From contig CAUJHZ010000076.1 in NCBI GenBank assembly GCA_963205185.1, positions 205,157 to 269,156 on the forward strand: a stretch of 64,000 nt of DNA, in the 5' to 3' direction. The notes under the pieces are model-generated. The model saw only the letters and a program-made list of their open reading frames with translations. It was not told where the DNA came from and ran no database searches. The DNA comes from Planctomycetota bacterium. GTDB lineage: Bacteria > Planctomycetota > Phycisphaerae > Phycisphaerales > UBA5793. The position numbers were made by a program, and so were the translations under genes. Below are positions 48,520-57,898 of this stretch, in pieces. Each line of letters begins with the position of its first letter. The first letter of the stretch is position 1.

Positions 48520-48552
48520 CCGCCGGCGCGCCGGCCCAACCAAGGAGAGCCC

Positions 48553-48936
48553 ATGCCATCGCCCATCGAATACAACGGCGGACTCACGATCTCCAGCAGC
48601 GTTACCGACCTCAAGAAGTCCATCGACTGGTACACCAGCGTGCTCGGCTTCACGCACCTCTATACCGTCGAGGAAATCGGCTGGAGCGAACTCCAGACCC
48701 CCGTCGAGGGCGGCCGCGTCAATCTCGGCCTCTCTCAGGTCGAGAAGGTCAGTCCGGGCGGCCCGACGCCGACGTTCGGCGTCAAGGACATCGATAAGGC
48801 CCGCGCCACGCTGGAATCGAAGAAGGTCCGCTTCGACGGACCCACGCGCGAGTACCCCGGCATGGTGCGTCTGGCCACCTTTTACGATCCCGATGGGAAT
48901 TCGCTCATGCTCTACCAGTCGCTCGGGCAGGAGTGA
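48553..48936 (+). CDS. VOC-family (glyoxalase/dioxygenase-type) protein
   Basis: 127 residues from ATG 48553, preceded by AAGGAGA; the upstream ATG at 48511 lies next to the -10 element and is rejected. One VOC beta-alpha-beta-beta-beta module: LTISSSVTDLKKSIDWYTSV, then GFTHLYTVEEIGWSELQTPV, TPTFGVKDIDKARATLESKK and FYDPDGNSLMLYQS, with a terminal Glu-free metal site that is not certain. Family members act on small molecules (glyoxalase I, fosfomycin-type, bleomycin-type). The dual-HxlR regulator is divergent, so it may respond to the substrate. Exact reaction unknown. Confidence 0.82.
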   Translation: MPSPIEYNGGLTISSSVTDLKKSIDWYTSVLGFTHLYTVEEIGWSELQTPVEGGRVNLGLSQVEKVSPGGPTPTFGVKDIDKARATLESKKVRFDGPTREYPGMVRLATFYDPDGNSLMLYQSLGQE

Positions 48937-49057
48937 CCCCGGAGGCAACGCCCCAATCCGCGGCTGAATCAGGCCTGTTCCATCCCGCATGTTGAAACAT
49001 CCCGGGCCGCCAAGCGGTTTAACCCATTGAAGCCCTTAGCGCTCCCGGGAGAATCTC

Positions 49058-50566
49058 ATGTTCGCAACCCTTGCACTCGCCGCCGTGCTCGCGCCGCCCC
49101 AGATCGACTCGCCGATCCTCGCGACGATCCAGCAGACCACCCTCACGATTCCCGGCAGCGGCTTCGGCCAGGCCGGACCGGGCTCGTCGATCATCGCGCG
49201 AATCGGAGGGCAGCGCATCACCATCCCGTCGACTGCCGCCGCGGTGGTCTCATGGGAAGACGAGAAGATCGTCCTCTCGGTCGACGAATTCGTGCGGAGC
49301 GGTTCGATCCGCATCCGTACTCCCGAGGGCATCAGCCCGCCCAGCCGGGTCGATGTGTTCTCCTACGACTGGTTCGACATCCCACCCACACCGGGCACCA
49401 ACGGCGTGCCGCTCTCGATCGAGGTCGACGGCGAAGGCCAGGTCTGGGTGAACCAGGAGTTTCATCTCGAGTTCCAGCATCTCGATCCTGTGGCTGGAGT
49501 GGTCACCGGACTGGCAATCCCCAAACCGCCCAACCCGGGCCCGTTTGCGACCACGCTCTTTGGCGATCACCGCACGCAGACCAGCGTGCTGGGCGAGGAT
49601 GTGCTGGTCGATCCGCAGGGGCGCATCTGGTTCACGCAGGGCGGCGGCTCGCTCTACAGCGGCGCGTACCCCAACCACAGCCGCGTGGTCTGCTTCGATC
49701 CGCATGCCCAGCCTGGCAACGAGTGGCGCGTGTACAACATGCCCGGCGACTGGAATGAGATCATCGGCCTGGCGTGGGATGAGCCGCGCGGCCGCATGTG
49801 GGTCGCCCAAGGCAGCCTTGAGACCGGCCCGATCCTTGCCAGCTTCGACCCTGAGCGCATCCCCTACGACAACCACTTCGATTTCAGCACCTCGCTGATG
49901 CACCAGGTCTGCGAGGAGGGCGAGCCGACGGATGACTGCTATCGCGTGTATCGCCTGCCGCCCGGTTCGAAGCACCCTGCGCACATGGTCGTTGACGACC
50001 ACGGCCTGATCTGGTACACGGCATACTGGGGCAATCGCATCGGCGTGCTGCACCCGGAGTCGGGCCGCATCATCGAATACCCGCTGCCTGAGCCGATCGG
50101 CCTGGGCGATCCGGTGTGGGTCGTCGGCTCAGGCCCGTGGCAGATGGTCGAGGCGCCAAACGGCGACATCATCTTCTGCGAGTTTTTCGACAGCACGATC
50201 GACCGCTTCATCGCCCGCCGCGCGCTCGATCCCGACTGCCGGTCGCTCAACGGCGAGGGCCGCAACCCCTGCATTGTCGAGTGGGTCGTTCCGGGCGCCG
50301 ATCTGCGCAATCAGCGCGTGCACTCGATCGCCTATGACCTCGAGGGCCGGTTGTGGTTCACGCAGTCAGCGGTCGCCGAGGGCGACACATCGCTGGGCTT
50401 CATCACCGCCGACTGGCAGACCTGCGTGCGCCTGCCGGATCTCAACGCATTCCCGGCCCGGACGTACGCGGATGGGGCGGGCATCTCCGTCGATCCGACC
50501 ACGGGCGACATCTACTTCTGCGAGTTCAAGCGCCAGCGCATCGGGCGGCTGCACAAGGTGGAGTAG
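49058..50566 (+). CDS. Secreted six-bladed propeller, streptogramin-lyase-like, with N-terminal IPT-like domain
   Basis: 502 residues. MFATLALAAVLA is a short signal peptide. Residues ~20-95 (LTIPGSGFGQAGPGSSIIAR) look like an IPT/TIG domain. The rest contains repeats of the Vgb/NHL-like type: VDPQGRIWFTQGGG, PAHMVVDDHGLIWYTAYWGN, AYDLEGRLWFTQSA and SVDPTTGDIYFCEFK. Virginiamycin B lyase-like proteins share this fold, but most are not proven antibiotic-inactivating enzymes. The start has GGGAGAA upstream. It is followed by a convergent lipoprotein gene. Function uncertain. Confidence 0.75.
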   Translation: MFATLALAAVLAPPQIDSPILATIQQTTLTIPGSGFGQAGPGSSIIARIGGQRITIPSTAAAVVSWEDEKIVLSVDEFVRSGSIRIRTPEGISPPSRVDVFSYDWFDIPPTPGTNGVPLSIEVDGEGQVWVNQEFHLEFQHLDPVAGVVTGLAIPKPPNPGPFATTLFGDHRTQTSVLGEDVLVDPQGRIWFTQGGGSLYSGAYPNHSRVVCFDPHAQPGNEWRVYNMPGDWNEIIGLAWDEPRGRMWVAQGSLETGPILASFDPERIPYDNHFDFSTSLMHQVCEEGEPTDDCYRVYRLPPGSKHPAHMVVDDHGLIWYTAYWGNRIGVLHPESGRIIEYPLPEPIGLGDPVWVVGSGPWQMVEAPNGDIIFCEFFDSTIDRFIARRALDPDCRSLNGEGRNPCIVEWVVPGADLRNQRVHSIAYDLEGRLWFTQSAVAEGDTSLGFITADWQTCVRLPDLNAFPARTYADGAGISVDPTTGDIYFCEFKRQRIGRLHKVE

Positions 50567-50592
50567 AAGCGGCGCGCCTCTTGCGGCGCAGT

Positions 50593-51396
50593 TCATCGAT
50601 CCGGCGTCTCACAGTAGTTCCGGATGCGCTCATACATCGCCGCAAAGCCGGGATTGTGGCCGTAGTGCGAATGCCATTCGTCGAGCATCTGCAGGCTCTG
50701 CTCGCGTGTGATCCGGTTGCATTCGCGCAAGGTGCGCGTGACGACAAGCCCCAGCGCCCCGTGATCGCGATCGGCGTGCTGCATCGAAGTTTCGAAGAGT
50801 TGACGCAGCCGTGCTTCAGATGCATCAACGATGGCGGCAACGGCCTGCGAATCTCGTTCATTCCACTCGCTCAACCAGTTGACGGCGCCGCATTGATCCA
50901 GCGCCGTCATGGATTCGTCATGCAGCGCGCTGAGCATCTGATTTCCCACAACCTCGGGCGGGTAGCGCATGGGAACAACCATCCGGCCGGCATCCTCGAC
51001 CTTCAGTTCTTCGAGTCGATCACTCAGCGCGGCGGCAACCTGAAGATACTTTGGGTCCTGGCTCTGCTCGGCCAGCGCGGCGACCACGTACAACAGGCTC
51101 AGAGACAGCGAGTCGTTCGCCTCTTTGGAGAAGGCAATGATCTGCTCGGCGTGGTCGGGCACGTCGGTGATGACCTTGAGAGCCCGATCGTACCCGCCCT
51201 GCTCGTATGACCCGAAGAGCGCCGGCTCGAGCCACGCGGGCGCCTCGCCGGGGGGCCGTTGCGCGGGAGGGCTCTGCGCCGGTGACTCCGCCGCCTTCGA
51301 TCCTGCTTCGGTTTTCGCCGGCTGCGATTCAGTCTTGTCACAAGAGGTAAGCGCCATGGCGCCCAGAAGCATGGTGACAATCAGAGTTCTGCACAT
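50593..51396 (-). CDS. Lipoprotein of unknown function
   Basis: About 267 residues from ATG with AGGAG upstream. MCRTLIVTMLLGAMALTSCDK has a lipobox (LTSC) with lipidated Cys near residue 19. A Pro/Ala/Glu-rich linker (TESQPAKTEAGSKAAES) is followed by a helical domain (residues ~55-267) rich in Leu and Ala and containing ALHDESMTALDQCGAVNWL and YERIRNYCETPDR. It lies downstream of modC on the same strand, 59 bases after its stop, and could belong to the same transcript. No conserved family recognised. Confidence 0.7.
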   Translation of the reverse strand: MCRTLIVTMLLGAMALTSCDKTESQPAKTEAGSKAAESPAQSPPAQRPPGEAPAWLEPALFGSYEQGGYDRALKVITDVPDHAEQIIAFSKEANDSLSLSLLYVVAALAEQSQDPKYLQVAAALSDRLEELKVEDAGRMVVPMRYPPEVVGNQMLSALHDESMTALDQCGAVNWLSEWNERDSQAVAAIVDASEARLRQLFETSMQHADRDHGALGLVVTRTLRECNRITREQSLQMLDEWHSHYGHNPGFAAMYERIRNYCETPDR

Positions 51397-51455
51397 TCCA
51401 CGAGTCTCCTGAGTTGGCGCAGCGTGGAGGCGTCGCAACAACCTCGAAATGCGCA

Positions 51456-52544
51456 TCAGACTCTATCGCCCAGGTACTGCACCGAGTGACTCTTGACCAG
51501 ACAGAGAATTGGAGTCCCCGGCTCGATGTGCAGCGCAGCGGCGCTGCGGCGGCTGATTTCGACGATGAGCGGAGCGCCGATGTCCACATCGACGAGCATG
51601 CGGCGTTCGTGTGCGCTGCAGCGCATCACGGTGCCTCGCACCTGGTTGAGAATCGACACGCCCGAGACCGGCGCCGCCGCCAGCGCAATGTCCCACGGGC
51701 GGATCGAGATGGACACCGCCGCCCCCACCACCGCCGGACACAACGGCGCAAAGAGCCGGCCCGCCGCGCCCTCCTGCTGACCCGGCCCGACCTCGAGCAG
51801 GGTCACTCCGTCTTCCGCGTGGTGCTCGAGCACGCGCGCGGTCAGCACGTTGTTCATCCCGCGATCGTGCACCACGGCGAGTACGGCGTCGGTATGAACG
51901 ATGTCGCCATACCGGCCGCAGGCGACCGATCGGCCGCGCTCGATGATGAGCAGTTGATCCGTCAGCTGAAGAATCTCCGTGAGGTCGTGGCTGACGTAGA
52001 CGATGGGCACGTTGAGTTCATCGCGCACGCGCCGAAGGTGCGGAATAATCTGCCGGCGCAAGCGCAGATCGAGCGAAGCGAGCGGTTCGTCGAGCAGAAG
52101 CAACCGAGGCCGGCTGAGCAGCGCCCGGCCGAGCGCGATGCGCTGGCGCTCGCCGCCGGAGAGATCGTTGATGCGCCGATCCAGCAGCGGCGCCAGCTCA
52201 AGCAGTGCGACGATGCGACTGAATTCCTCCCGACCGTGCCCATCGGCGCCGTAGAGGAGATTGCCTTTCACGGAGTAGTGCGGGAACAGCCGGTGCTCCT
52301 GGAACACCACGCCGATGCGCCGGCGGTGCGTTGGGACATCGATGTTGCGAACATCGTCGAACAGCGGCTGCTCGCGCAGCGCAATCGAGCCGCGATCGGG
52401 CCGAGCCAACCCCGCGATGAGGTTGATGAGCGTGGTCTTTCCCGCGCCCGACGGCCCGAAGACGCCCAGCACGGGCGCCGTTGACTCGAGCCGGACATCC
52501 AGCGTGAACGTGCCGCGCGCAAGTTGGACGGATGCGCTGATCAC
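51456..52544 (-). CDS. modC: Molybdate ABC transporter ATP-binding protein
   Basis: 362 residues from a GTG overlapping the modB stop (GTGA). ABC motifs: Walker A GPSGAGKTT near residue 31, signature LSGGERQRIALGRAL, Walker B RLLLLDEPLASLD, H-loop VSHDL. The C-terminal ~70 residues (from VSILNQVRGTVMRCSAHERR) are a TOBE/Mop-like domain that binds oxyanion, as in ModC. It energises molybdate (or tungstate) import with ModB and ModA. Confidence 0.93.
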   Translation of the reverse strand: MISASVQLARGTFTLDVRLESTAPVLGVFGPSGAGKTTLINLIAGLARPDRGSIALREQPLFDDVRNIDVPTHRRRIGVVFQEHRLFPHYSVKGNLLYGADGHGREEFSRIVALLELAPLLDRRINDLSGGERQRIALGRALLSRPRLLLLDEPLASLDLRLRRQIIPHLRRVRDELNVPIVYVSHDLTEILQLTDQLLIIERGRSVACGRYGDIVHTDAVLAVVHDRGMNNVLTARVLEHHAEDGVTLLEVGPGQQEGAAGRLFAPLCPAVVGAAVSISIRPWDIALAAAPVSGVSILNQVRGTVMRCSAHERRMLVDVDIGAPLIVEISRRSAAALHIEPGTPILCLVKSHSVQYLGDRV

Positions 52545-53230
52545 GACCCCAGGCCGATGCGCCGCGCCAGCCAGCGGGCGCTGAGTTCCGAGGCGACCAG
52601 CGCCGCGAAAGAGATGCCGATGGAGATGCCCACGAGGCGGAGCGCCGGCCCGTCGCCGCCGGGCGTCTGGGTGTAGGTGTAGATGGCGCTGGGCAACGTG
52701 CGCGTCATCCCTTCGATGTTGCCCGCAAAGGTGATGGTCGCGCCGAATTCGCCGAGGCTGCGCGCAAAGGCGAGCACCATCCCCGTGAGCACTCCGGGCA
52801 GCGCCAGCGGCAGGGTGATGGTCAGAAAGACCCGCCACGGGCCGGCTCCGAGCGTCCGGGCCGCCTGTTCGAGCCGGTGATCGACCAGTTCCATCGCCAG
52901 CCGCGCCGCGCGCACGAGCAGCGGAAAGCCCATCACCGCCGAAGCGATCGCAGCCGCCTTCCAGGTGAACGCGACCTCAATGCCCCACGCGCGATAGAGA
53001 AATCCGCCCAGCCAGCCGTGGCGCCCCAGCGACAGCAGCAGGACGTAGCCGACCACGACTGGCGGCAGCACGAGCGGCAGATGAACCATCGCATCGACCA
53101 GCGCCTTGCCAGGAAACTGCTTGCGGGCCAGCAGCGCCGCGCAGGCAATGCCGGGCAGCAGCATGATGAGCATGCTCCACAGCGCGGTCTGGAGAGAGAG
53201 CGACAATGCCGACCACTCGGCGCTGGTCAT
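52541..53230 (-). CDS. modB: Molybdate ABC transporter permease
   Basis: 229 residues, five to six membrane helices. The EAA-type loop (ERTLGAGPWRVFLTITLPLA variant, here LEQAARTLGAGPWRVFLTIT) is the contact site for ModC. LVLPPVVVGYVLLLSLGRHG and FGATITFAGNIEGMTRTLP match ModB. Four-base overlaps with modA upstream (ATGA) and modC downstream indicate a coupled operon. Confidence 0.93.
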   Translation of the reverse strand: MTSAEWSALSLSLQTALWSMLIMLLPGIACAALLARKQFPGKALVDAMVHLPLVLPPVVVGYVLLLSLGRHGWLGGFLYRAWGIEVAFTWKAAAIASAVMGFPLLVRAARLAMELVDHRLEQAARTLGAGPWRVFLTITLPLALPGVLTGMVLAFARSLGEFGATITFAGNIEGMTRTLPSAIYTYTQTPGGDGPALRLVGISIGISFAALVASELSARWLARRIGLGS

Positions 53231-54015
53231 CGCCCACCGTCCTGCGGCGCGCCCATCACGCGAAAGCCCGCGTCTCGGAAGACCTGATTCATCTCAGGCG
53301 AATACAAAAACCGGATGAAATCCAGCGCGCCGGCCGAGTCGCCGCACTGGGCAATCGGGTAGACGATCGGGTCGTGCAACTCGGCCGGGAAGCGGGCGAG
53401 GACCCTGACTTTCGTGCTGGCGATCGCATCGGTCGAGTAGACGATTCCGGCATCGGCCTCGGACATCTCCACCAGGCGCAGCGCAGCTCGCACATCCTGA
53501 GCCGGGACAAGCCGCGGCTGCAGCGTTTCCCACCAGCCCAGCGCCAGCAGCGCCTGCCTGGCGTATCGCCCCGCGGGGACGTGATCGGGATCGCCGATCG
53601 CGATGCGTCTGATCTGCGGCAATCGCCCCGCGAAGTCAAACTCGCTCGACATCTGCACTGCTACATCTTCCGCGTCCGCAGGTGCGATCAGGACGAGTTC
53701 GTTGGCGAGCAAGTCGCGGCGAGTGCCTTGCCGGATCGCACCGGCGGCGGCGAGGTCATCCATCCACGCTTCGTCGGCGGAGAGATACACGTCGGCAGGC
53801 GAGCCGGCCTTGATCTGCCGCGCCAGATTGGATGATGAGTCGAAACTGAACACGACGCGAATGCCGGTGGTGTCTTCAAAGCGCCGTCCCGCCTGCCGCA
53901 TCACGTCGGTCGTGCTCGCGGCGGCAAAGATGGTGATCGGCTGCGACCCCGGCGCTGCGCGCGAGCAGGCGGCGCACAGAGCGGCGAGCAGGATGATCGC
54001 AGTCGTAAAGCGCAT
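53227..54015 (-). CDS. modA: Molybdate-binding lipoprotein
   Basis: About 262 residues from ATG 54015. Lipobox near residue 17 (LCAACS) replaces the usual signal peptidase I site, so the protein is tethered. Typical substrate-binding features: ITIFAAASTTDVMRQAGRRF, FSFDSSSNLARQIKAGSPADVYL (the SS oxyanion-binding loop), ADAGIVYSTDA near the C-terminal half. Molybdate versus tungstate is not distinguishable. It starts the modABC operon; argG is divergent, 158 bases away. Confidence 0.92.
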   Translation of the reverse strand: MRFTTAIILLAALCAACSRAAPGSQPITIFAAASTTDVMRQAGRRFEDTTGIRVVFSFDSSSNLARQIKAGSPADVYLSADEAWMDDLAAAGAIRQGTRRDLLANELVLIAPADAEDVAVQMSSEFDFAGRLPQIRRIAIGDPDHVPAGRYARQALLALGWWETLQPRLVPAQDVRAALRLVEMSEADAGIVYSTDAIASTKVRVLARFPAELHDPIVYPIAQCGDSAGALDFIRFLYSPEMNQVFRDAGFRVMGAPQDGGR

Positions 54016-54173
54016 GAATGTTCCGCCGTGATTATCGACGAACCGGTTCGAGCGGGCAAACCTGCCCCCTCCAATCCCGGACTGCCGCCTGGCGCCTTGC
54101 TGCCTGCTGCCACCGCCTTGATGCACCCTCGCTCTCTCCTATCCTCATCCTCTACAGCAAACGGAGCAAGACC

Positions 54174-55379
54174 ATGACCGGCGAGAAGGTGGTACTGGCG
54201 TTTTCGGGCGGGCTTGACACGAGCTTCTGCGTCCCCTGGCTCAAGGAAAAGGGTTACGAAGTCATCACGCTCTTTGTCGATACGGGCGGCACGAGCGATC
54301 AGGAGCGGGCGTACATCGAGAAGCGCAGCAAGGACGTCGGCGCGGCGGACCACATCACCGTCGACGCGGCCCAGGATCTGTGGGATGAGTTCGTCGTGCC
54401 GCTCGTGCAGTTCGGCGGGGCGTACCAGGACCAGTATCCCATGCTCTGCTCCGATCGCTATGTCATCGTGCGCAAGAGCCTCGAGCACTGCAGGGCCATC
54501 GGCACGAAAAACTTTGCACACGGCTGCACCGGCATGGGAAACGACCAGGTCCGCTTCGACCAGACGGTGCGCTCGCTGGGCGACTTCAACATCCTCTCGC
54601 CGATCCGCGACATCCAGCACGAGCACAAACAGGTGCGCGCCTTCGAGCAGTCCTACCTCAAGGAGCGCGGCATCGAGGTGCGCACGAGCACGAGCAAGTA
54701 CTCGATCAATGAGAACGTGCTCGGCGTCACCATCAGCGGATCCGAAATCGATCGATACGACGCGCCCGACGACGACACGTGGAAGATGTGCGCTCACCCG
54801 AGCACCTGGCCGCGTGAGCGGCTGCGCGTGCGCATCGGCTTTGACAAGGGAGTGCCGGTGAGCGTGGATGGCGAGAAGATGAGCGGGCCGAAGATGCTCG
54901 CGCGCCTCAACAAGACCTTCGGCGGCTACGGCGTCGGCCGGCACATCTACTCAAGCGACACGACAATCGGCCTCAAGGCGCGCATCGTATTCGAGTGCCC
55001 AGGCATCGAAGCGCTCATGCACGCGCATCGCGGCCTCGAAGAAGCGATCCACACTTCATGGCAGGCGAACTTCAAGCGGCAGGCGGCGGACTGGTGGGTG
55101 CAACTCGTCTACAAAGGCTTCTTCTACGAGCCGCTCAAGTCCGATCTCGAAGCGGCTCTGGCCAGTTCGCAGCGGTTCGTCACCGGCGAAGTCACGCTGG
55201 AGACGCACGGCGGCTCACTTTGCGCCGTCAAGGTCGATTCGAAGCATGTGCTCGAGCGACCAGGCGCCTCGTACGCGCAGAGTGCCGACTGGACCGTCAC
55301 TGAAGCGGTCGGCTTCATCAAACTGTTCGGCCAGAGTTCGACGATCTCGGCGTTGATCAACCCGATCCACAAGCTGTGA
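54174..55379 (+). CDS. argG: Argininosuccinate synthase
   Basis: 401 residues from ATG 54174, preceded by CGGAG; upstream in-frame extension has no ribosome-binding site. VVLAFSGGLDTSFCVPWLKE is the P-loop pyrophosphatase motif. Further signatures are FAHGCTGMGNDQVRFD, ERGIEVRTSTSKYSINENVLG and FGGYGVGRHIYSSD. It condenses citrulline and aspartate with ATP. It begins a plus-strand arginine cluster of five genes. The promoter should lie in 54016-54173, shared with divergent modA. Confidence 0.95.
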   Translation: MTGEKVVLAFSGGLDTSFCVPWLKEKGYEVITLFVDTGGTSDQERAYIEKRSKDVGAADHITVDAAQDLWDEFVVPLVQFGGAYQDQYPMLCSDRYVIVRKSLEHCRAIGTKNFAHGCTGMGNDQVRFDQTVRSLGDFNILSPIRDIQHEHKQVRAFEQSYLKERGIEVRTSTSKYSINENVLGVTISGSEIDRYDAPDDDTWKMCAHPSTWPRERLRVRIGFDKGVPVSVDGEKMSGPKMLARLNKTFGGYGVGRHIYSSDTTIGLKARIVFECPGIEALMHAHRGLEEAIHTSWQANFKRQAADWWVQLVYKGFFYEPLKSDLEAALASSQRFVTGEVTLETHGGSLCAVKVDSKHVLERPGASYAQSADWTVTEAVGFIKLFGQSSTISALINPIHKL

Positions 55380-55416
55380 CCGCGCAACGCCTCGATTCGC
55401 ACGGCAAACGCACGCG

Positions 55417-56532
55417 ATGACTTCGCCCCTGCTCAACTCGGTGGTGGATCTGCTCCGCGATCTGATCGCGGTGAACACCACCAATCCGCCGCGCGATGCG
55501 CAGCGGGCCGGCGAAGCGCTGGCGATCGCCCGGGCGACGCTCGACGAGTGCGGCTTCGCGTGCGAACTCATGGACTTCGGCGAAGGCTGCCTGGCGCTGC
55601 TGGCGATGCGCGGCACGCCGCGCGTGCTCTTCAATAACCACCTCGACACAGTGCCCGTGGGAGACGGGTGGAGCGGCGAGCCATTCCAGCTTCGCGTGAC
55701 AAACGACCAGGCGATCGGCCTGGGCGCCTGCGACGTCAAGGGCGCGGCCGCTTGCTGGCTTGCAGCGGCGCGGGTGAGCGACGCCGATGCGGCCATGCTC
55801 TTCACGACCGATGAGGAAGCCGGCCAGAGCGTGTGCGTGCGATCGTTCATCAAGTCTCGCCGCGATCTGCTCAACGCCTTTGACGCAGCGATTGTTGCCG
55901 AGCCGACCGGCTGTCGGGCCGTCGCGGCCCATCGCGGTCTGGCCACCTCCTCTGGCGTCTTTCTGGGTACGCCGGGCCACGGTTCATCCGCCCGCGCGCT
56001 GCGCGACAGCGCCATCCATGAGGCCTGTCGCTGGGCCGCATCAGCCATCGAGCACGCGCGCGGCTGGGAAGGCGAATCATTCGGCCCGCTCAGCGGCGTT
56101 CGCTTCAACATCGGCACCTTCGAGGGCGGCGTCAAGGCGAACATGATTGCCTCCGAGGCTCGCGTCCGCTTCGGCCTGCGCCCCCTGCCCGGCCAGTCGA
56201 GCGATGAACTGATCCGCGCGTTTCAAGAACGGGCGCCCGATGCGAGCCGTGTCCGCTGGAGCACGGGCTTTTCGGGTCCTTCGCTGCCGGCCGCGCCGTC
56301 GGATGTCACCCAGGCGGTGGCCAGGGCGAGAGCATTCGCCGAGCGTCTCGGCCTGGCGCCGGGTGAGCCGGTGGATTTCTGGTCCGAGGCGTCGCTGTTC
56401 TCGGAGGCCGGGCTGCCGAGCCTGGTCTTCGGTCCCGGCGACATCGCTCAGGCGCACCGGCCCGACGAGGCCGTGCCGCTGGCCGAACTGGAGAGTGCCG
56501 CCGCGACCTACGCGCGGCTTCTATCATCCTGA
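55417..56532 (+). CDS. argE: M20-family deacetylase, acetylornithine/acetylcitrulline deacetylase-like
   Basis: 371 residues, M20 metallopeptidase fold. Metal ligands appear in NNHLDTVPVGDGW (His-Asp), GLGACDVKGAAACW (Asp), FTTDEEAGQS (catalytic Glu-Glu), VAEPTGC and the C-terminal QAHRPDEAVPLAEL. TPGHGSSARALRDSA belongs to the dimerisation domain. In the matching Xanthomonas cluster the enzyme is an N-acetylcitrulline deacetylase; in most bacteria it removes acetyl from ornithine. Which substrate is used cannot be decided from sequence. It lies between argG (37 bases) and argB/A (40 bases). Confidence 0.85.
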   Translation: MTSPLLNSVVDLLRDLIAVNTTNPPRDAQRAGEALAIARATLDECGFACELMDFGEGCLALLAMRGTPRVLFNNHLDTVPVGDGWSGEPFQLRVTNDQAIGLGACDVKGAAACWLAAARVSDADAAMLFTTDEEAGQSVCVRSFIKSRRDLLNAFDAAIVAEPTGCRAVAAHRGLATSSGVFLGTPGHGSSARALRDSAIHEACRWAASAIEHARGWEGESFGPLSGVRFNIGTFEGGVKANMIASEARVRFGLRPLPGQSSDELIRAFQERAPDASRVRWSTGFSGPSLPAAPSDVTQAVARARAFAERLGLAPGEPVDFWSEASLFSEAGLPSLVFGPGDIAQAHRPDEAVPLAELESAAATYARLLSS

Positions 56533-56572
56533 CTCGTTTCACTCACGTTCGCTCGCCCTCCGGTGCCGGCCC

Positions 56573-57898
56573 ATGCGACAGACCCGCGAAATCATCACCA
56601 CCCTGCTCTCGAACATCGGCTCGCGCAAGGAAGTCGATCAATACCTCAAGCAGTTCAGCAGCGTGGATTCCAAGCGCTTCGCGGTCGTCAAAGTCGGCGG
56701 CGGAATCGTCACCGACCACCTCGAAGCGCTGACCTCGGCGCTGACATTTCTCCATCACGTCGGGTTGTATCCAATCGTCCTGCACGGCGCCGGACCGCAA
56801 CTCGACCTCGCGCTCAAGGAAGCGGGGATCGAGACCAGCCGAATCGACGGCCTGCGCGTGACCACTCCCGCTGTGCTCGATATCGCGCGCAAGGTGTTTC
56901 AGCGCGAGAACCTGAAACTGGTCGAGGCGCTCGAGAATCTCGGCACGCGGGCCCGGCCCGTCACCGCCGGCGTCTTCGAAGCCCGGCCGGTGCAGGATGA
57001 GCGGCTCGGGCTCGTGGGTGAAGTAACCAACATCCACCTCGATGCGATCGACTCGAGCATCCGCTCAGGACATCTGCCGATCCTCGCGTGCCTGGGCGAA
57101 ACGTCGGGCGGGCAAATCCTCAACATCAACGCGGATGTCGCGGCGTCTGAACTGGCCCTCAAACTTCAGCCGCACAAGATCATCTTCCTCACACCGACCG
57201 GCGGGCTGCTGGATCAGCACGGGCGAATCATCCCGGCCATCAACCTCGCCGAGGAGTACGAACACCTCATGAGCCAGTTGTGGCTCGGCGGCGGGATGCG
57301 CCTGAAACTCAAAGAGATCAACGACCTGCTCGAGCAGTTGCCGCACACGTCTTCGGTCTCGATCACCTCGCCCGAGCATCTGGCGCGCGAATTGTTCACG
57401 CATCGCGGCTCGGGCACATTGGTGCGCGCCGGCGAGCGCGTGCGCTGCTTCTCATCCTTCGCCGACGCCGACGAGCCTCGTCTGCGGGCCCTGGTTGAAG
57501 GCTGCTTTCAGCGGAAGCTCGATGACAATTACTTCGACAAGAAGCAGTGCTACCGGCTGTATCTCTCTGACTCCTACCGCGCCACGGCGATCCTGACGCT
57601 CGAAGACGAGATTCCCTACCTCGACAAGTTTGCCGTCACCAAGGAAGCGCAGGGCATCGGCCTGGGCGCCACGCTGTGGCTGCGCATGCGTGAGGACAAT
57701 CCAAAGATGTTCTGGCGCAGCCGCACCGAGAACCCGATCAACCCGTGGTACTTCGAAAAGGCGGATGGCAGTTACCGCACGGAGAAGTGGACGGTGTTCT
57801 GGTACGGCCTGGACGGCTTTGCCGAAGTGCAGCACTGCATCGAAATGGCCCTCGATATGCCGCCGTCACTCATCGCACACGGATCGGTCGAGCCGTGA
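56573..57898 (+). CDS. argB: Bifunctional N-acetylglutamate synthase/kinase fusion
   Basis: 441 residues. Residues ~35-290 are an amino-acid kinase (VVKVGGGIVTDHLEAL, PIVLHGAGPQLD, GLRVTTPAVLDIAR and INADVAASELALKL). Residues ~290-441 are a GNAT-type acetyltransferase (LEDEIPYLDKFAVTKEAQGI, GLGATLWLRMREDN, SRTENPINPWYFEKADGSYR), like the vertebrate-type NAGS domain. The length is close to the ~447-residue Xanthomonas NAGS/K. It would perform the first two arginine-pathway steps. The stop overlaps the argC start by four bases. Confidence 0.9.
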   Translation: MRQTREIITTLLSNIGSRKEVDQYLKQFSSVDSKRFAVVKVGGGIVTDHLEALTSALTFLHHVGLYPIVLHGAGPQLDLALKEAGIETSRIDGLRVTTPAVLDIARKVFQRENLKLVEALENLGTRARPVTAGVFEARPVQDERLGLVGEVTNIHLDAIDSSIRSGHLPILACLGETSGGQILNINADVAASELALKLQPHKIIFLTPTGGLLDQHGRIIPAINLAEEYEHLMSQLWLGGGMRLKLKEINDLLEQLPHTSSVSITSPEHLARELFTHRGSGTLVRAGERVRCFSSFADADEPRLRALVEGCFQRKLDDNYFDKKQCYRLYLSDSYRATAILTLEDEIPYLDKFAVTKEAQGIGLGATLWLRMREDNPKMFWRSRTENPINPWYFEKADGSYRTEKWTVFWYGLDGFAEVQHCIEMALDMPPSLIAHGSVEP

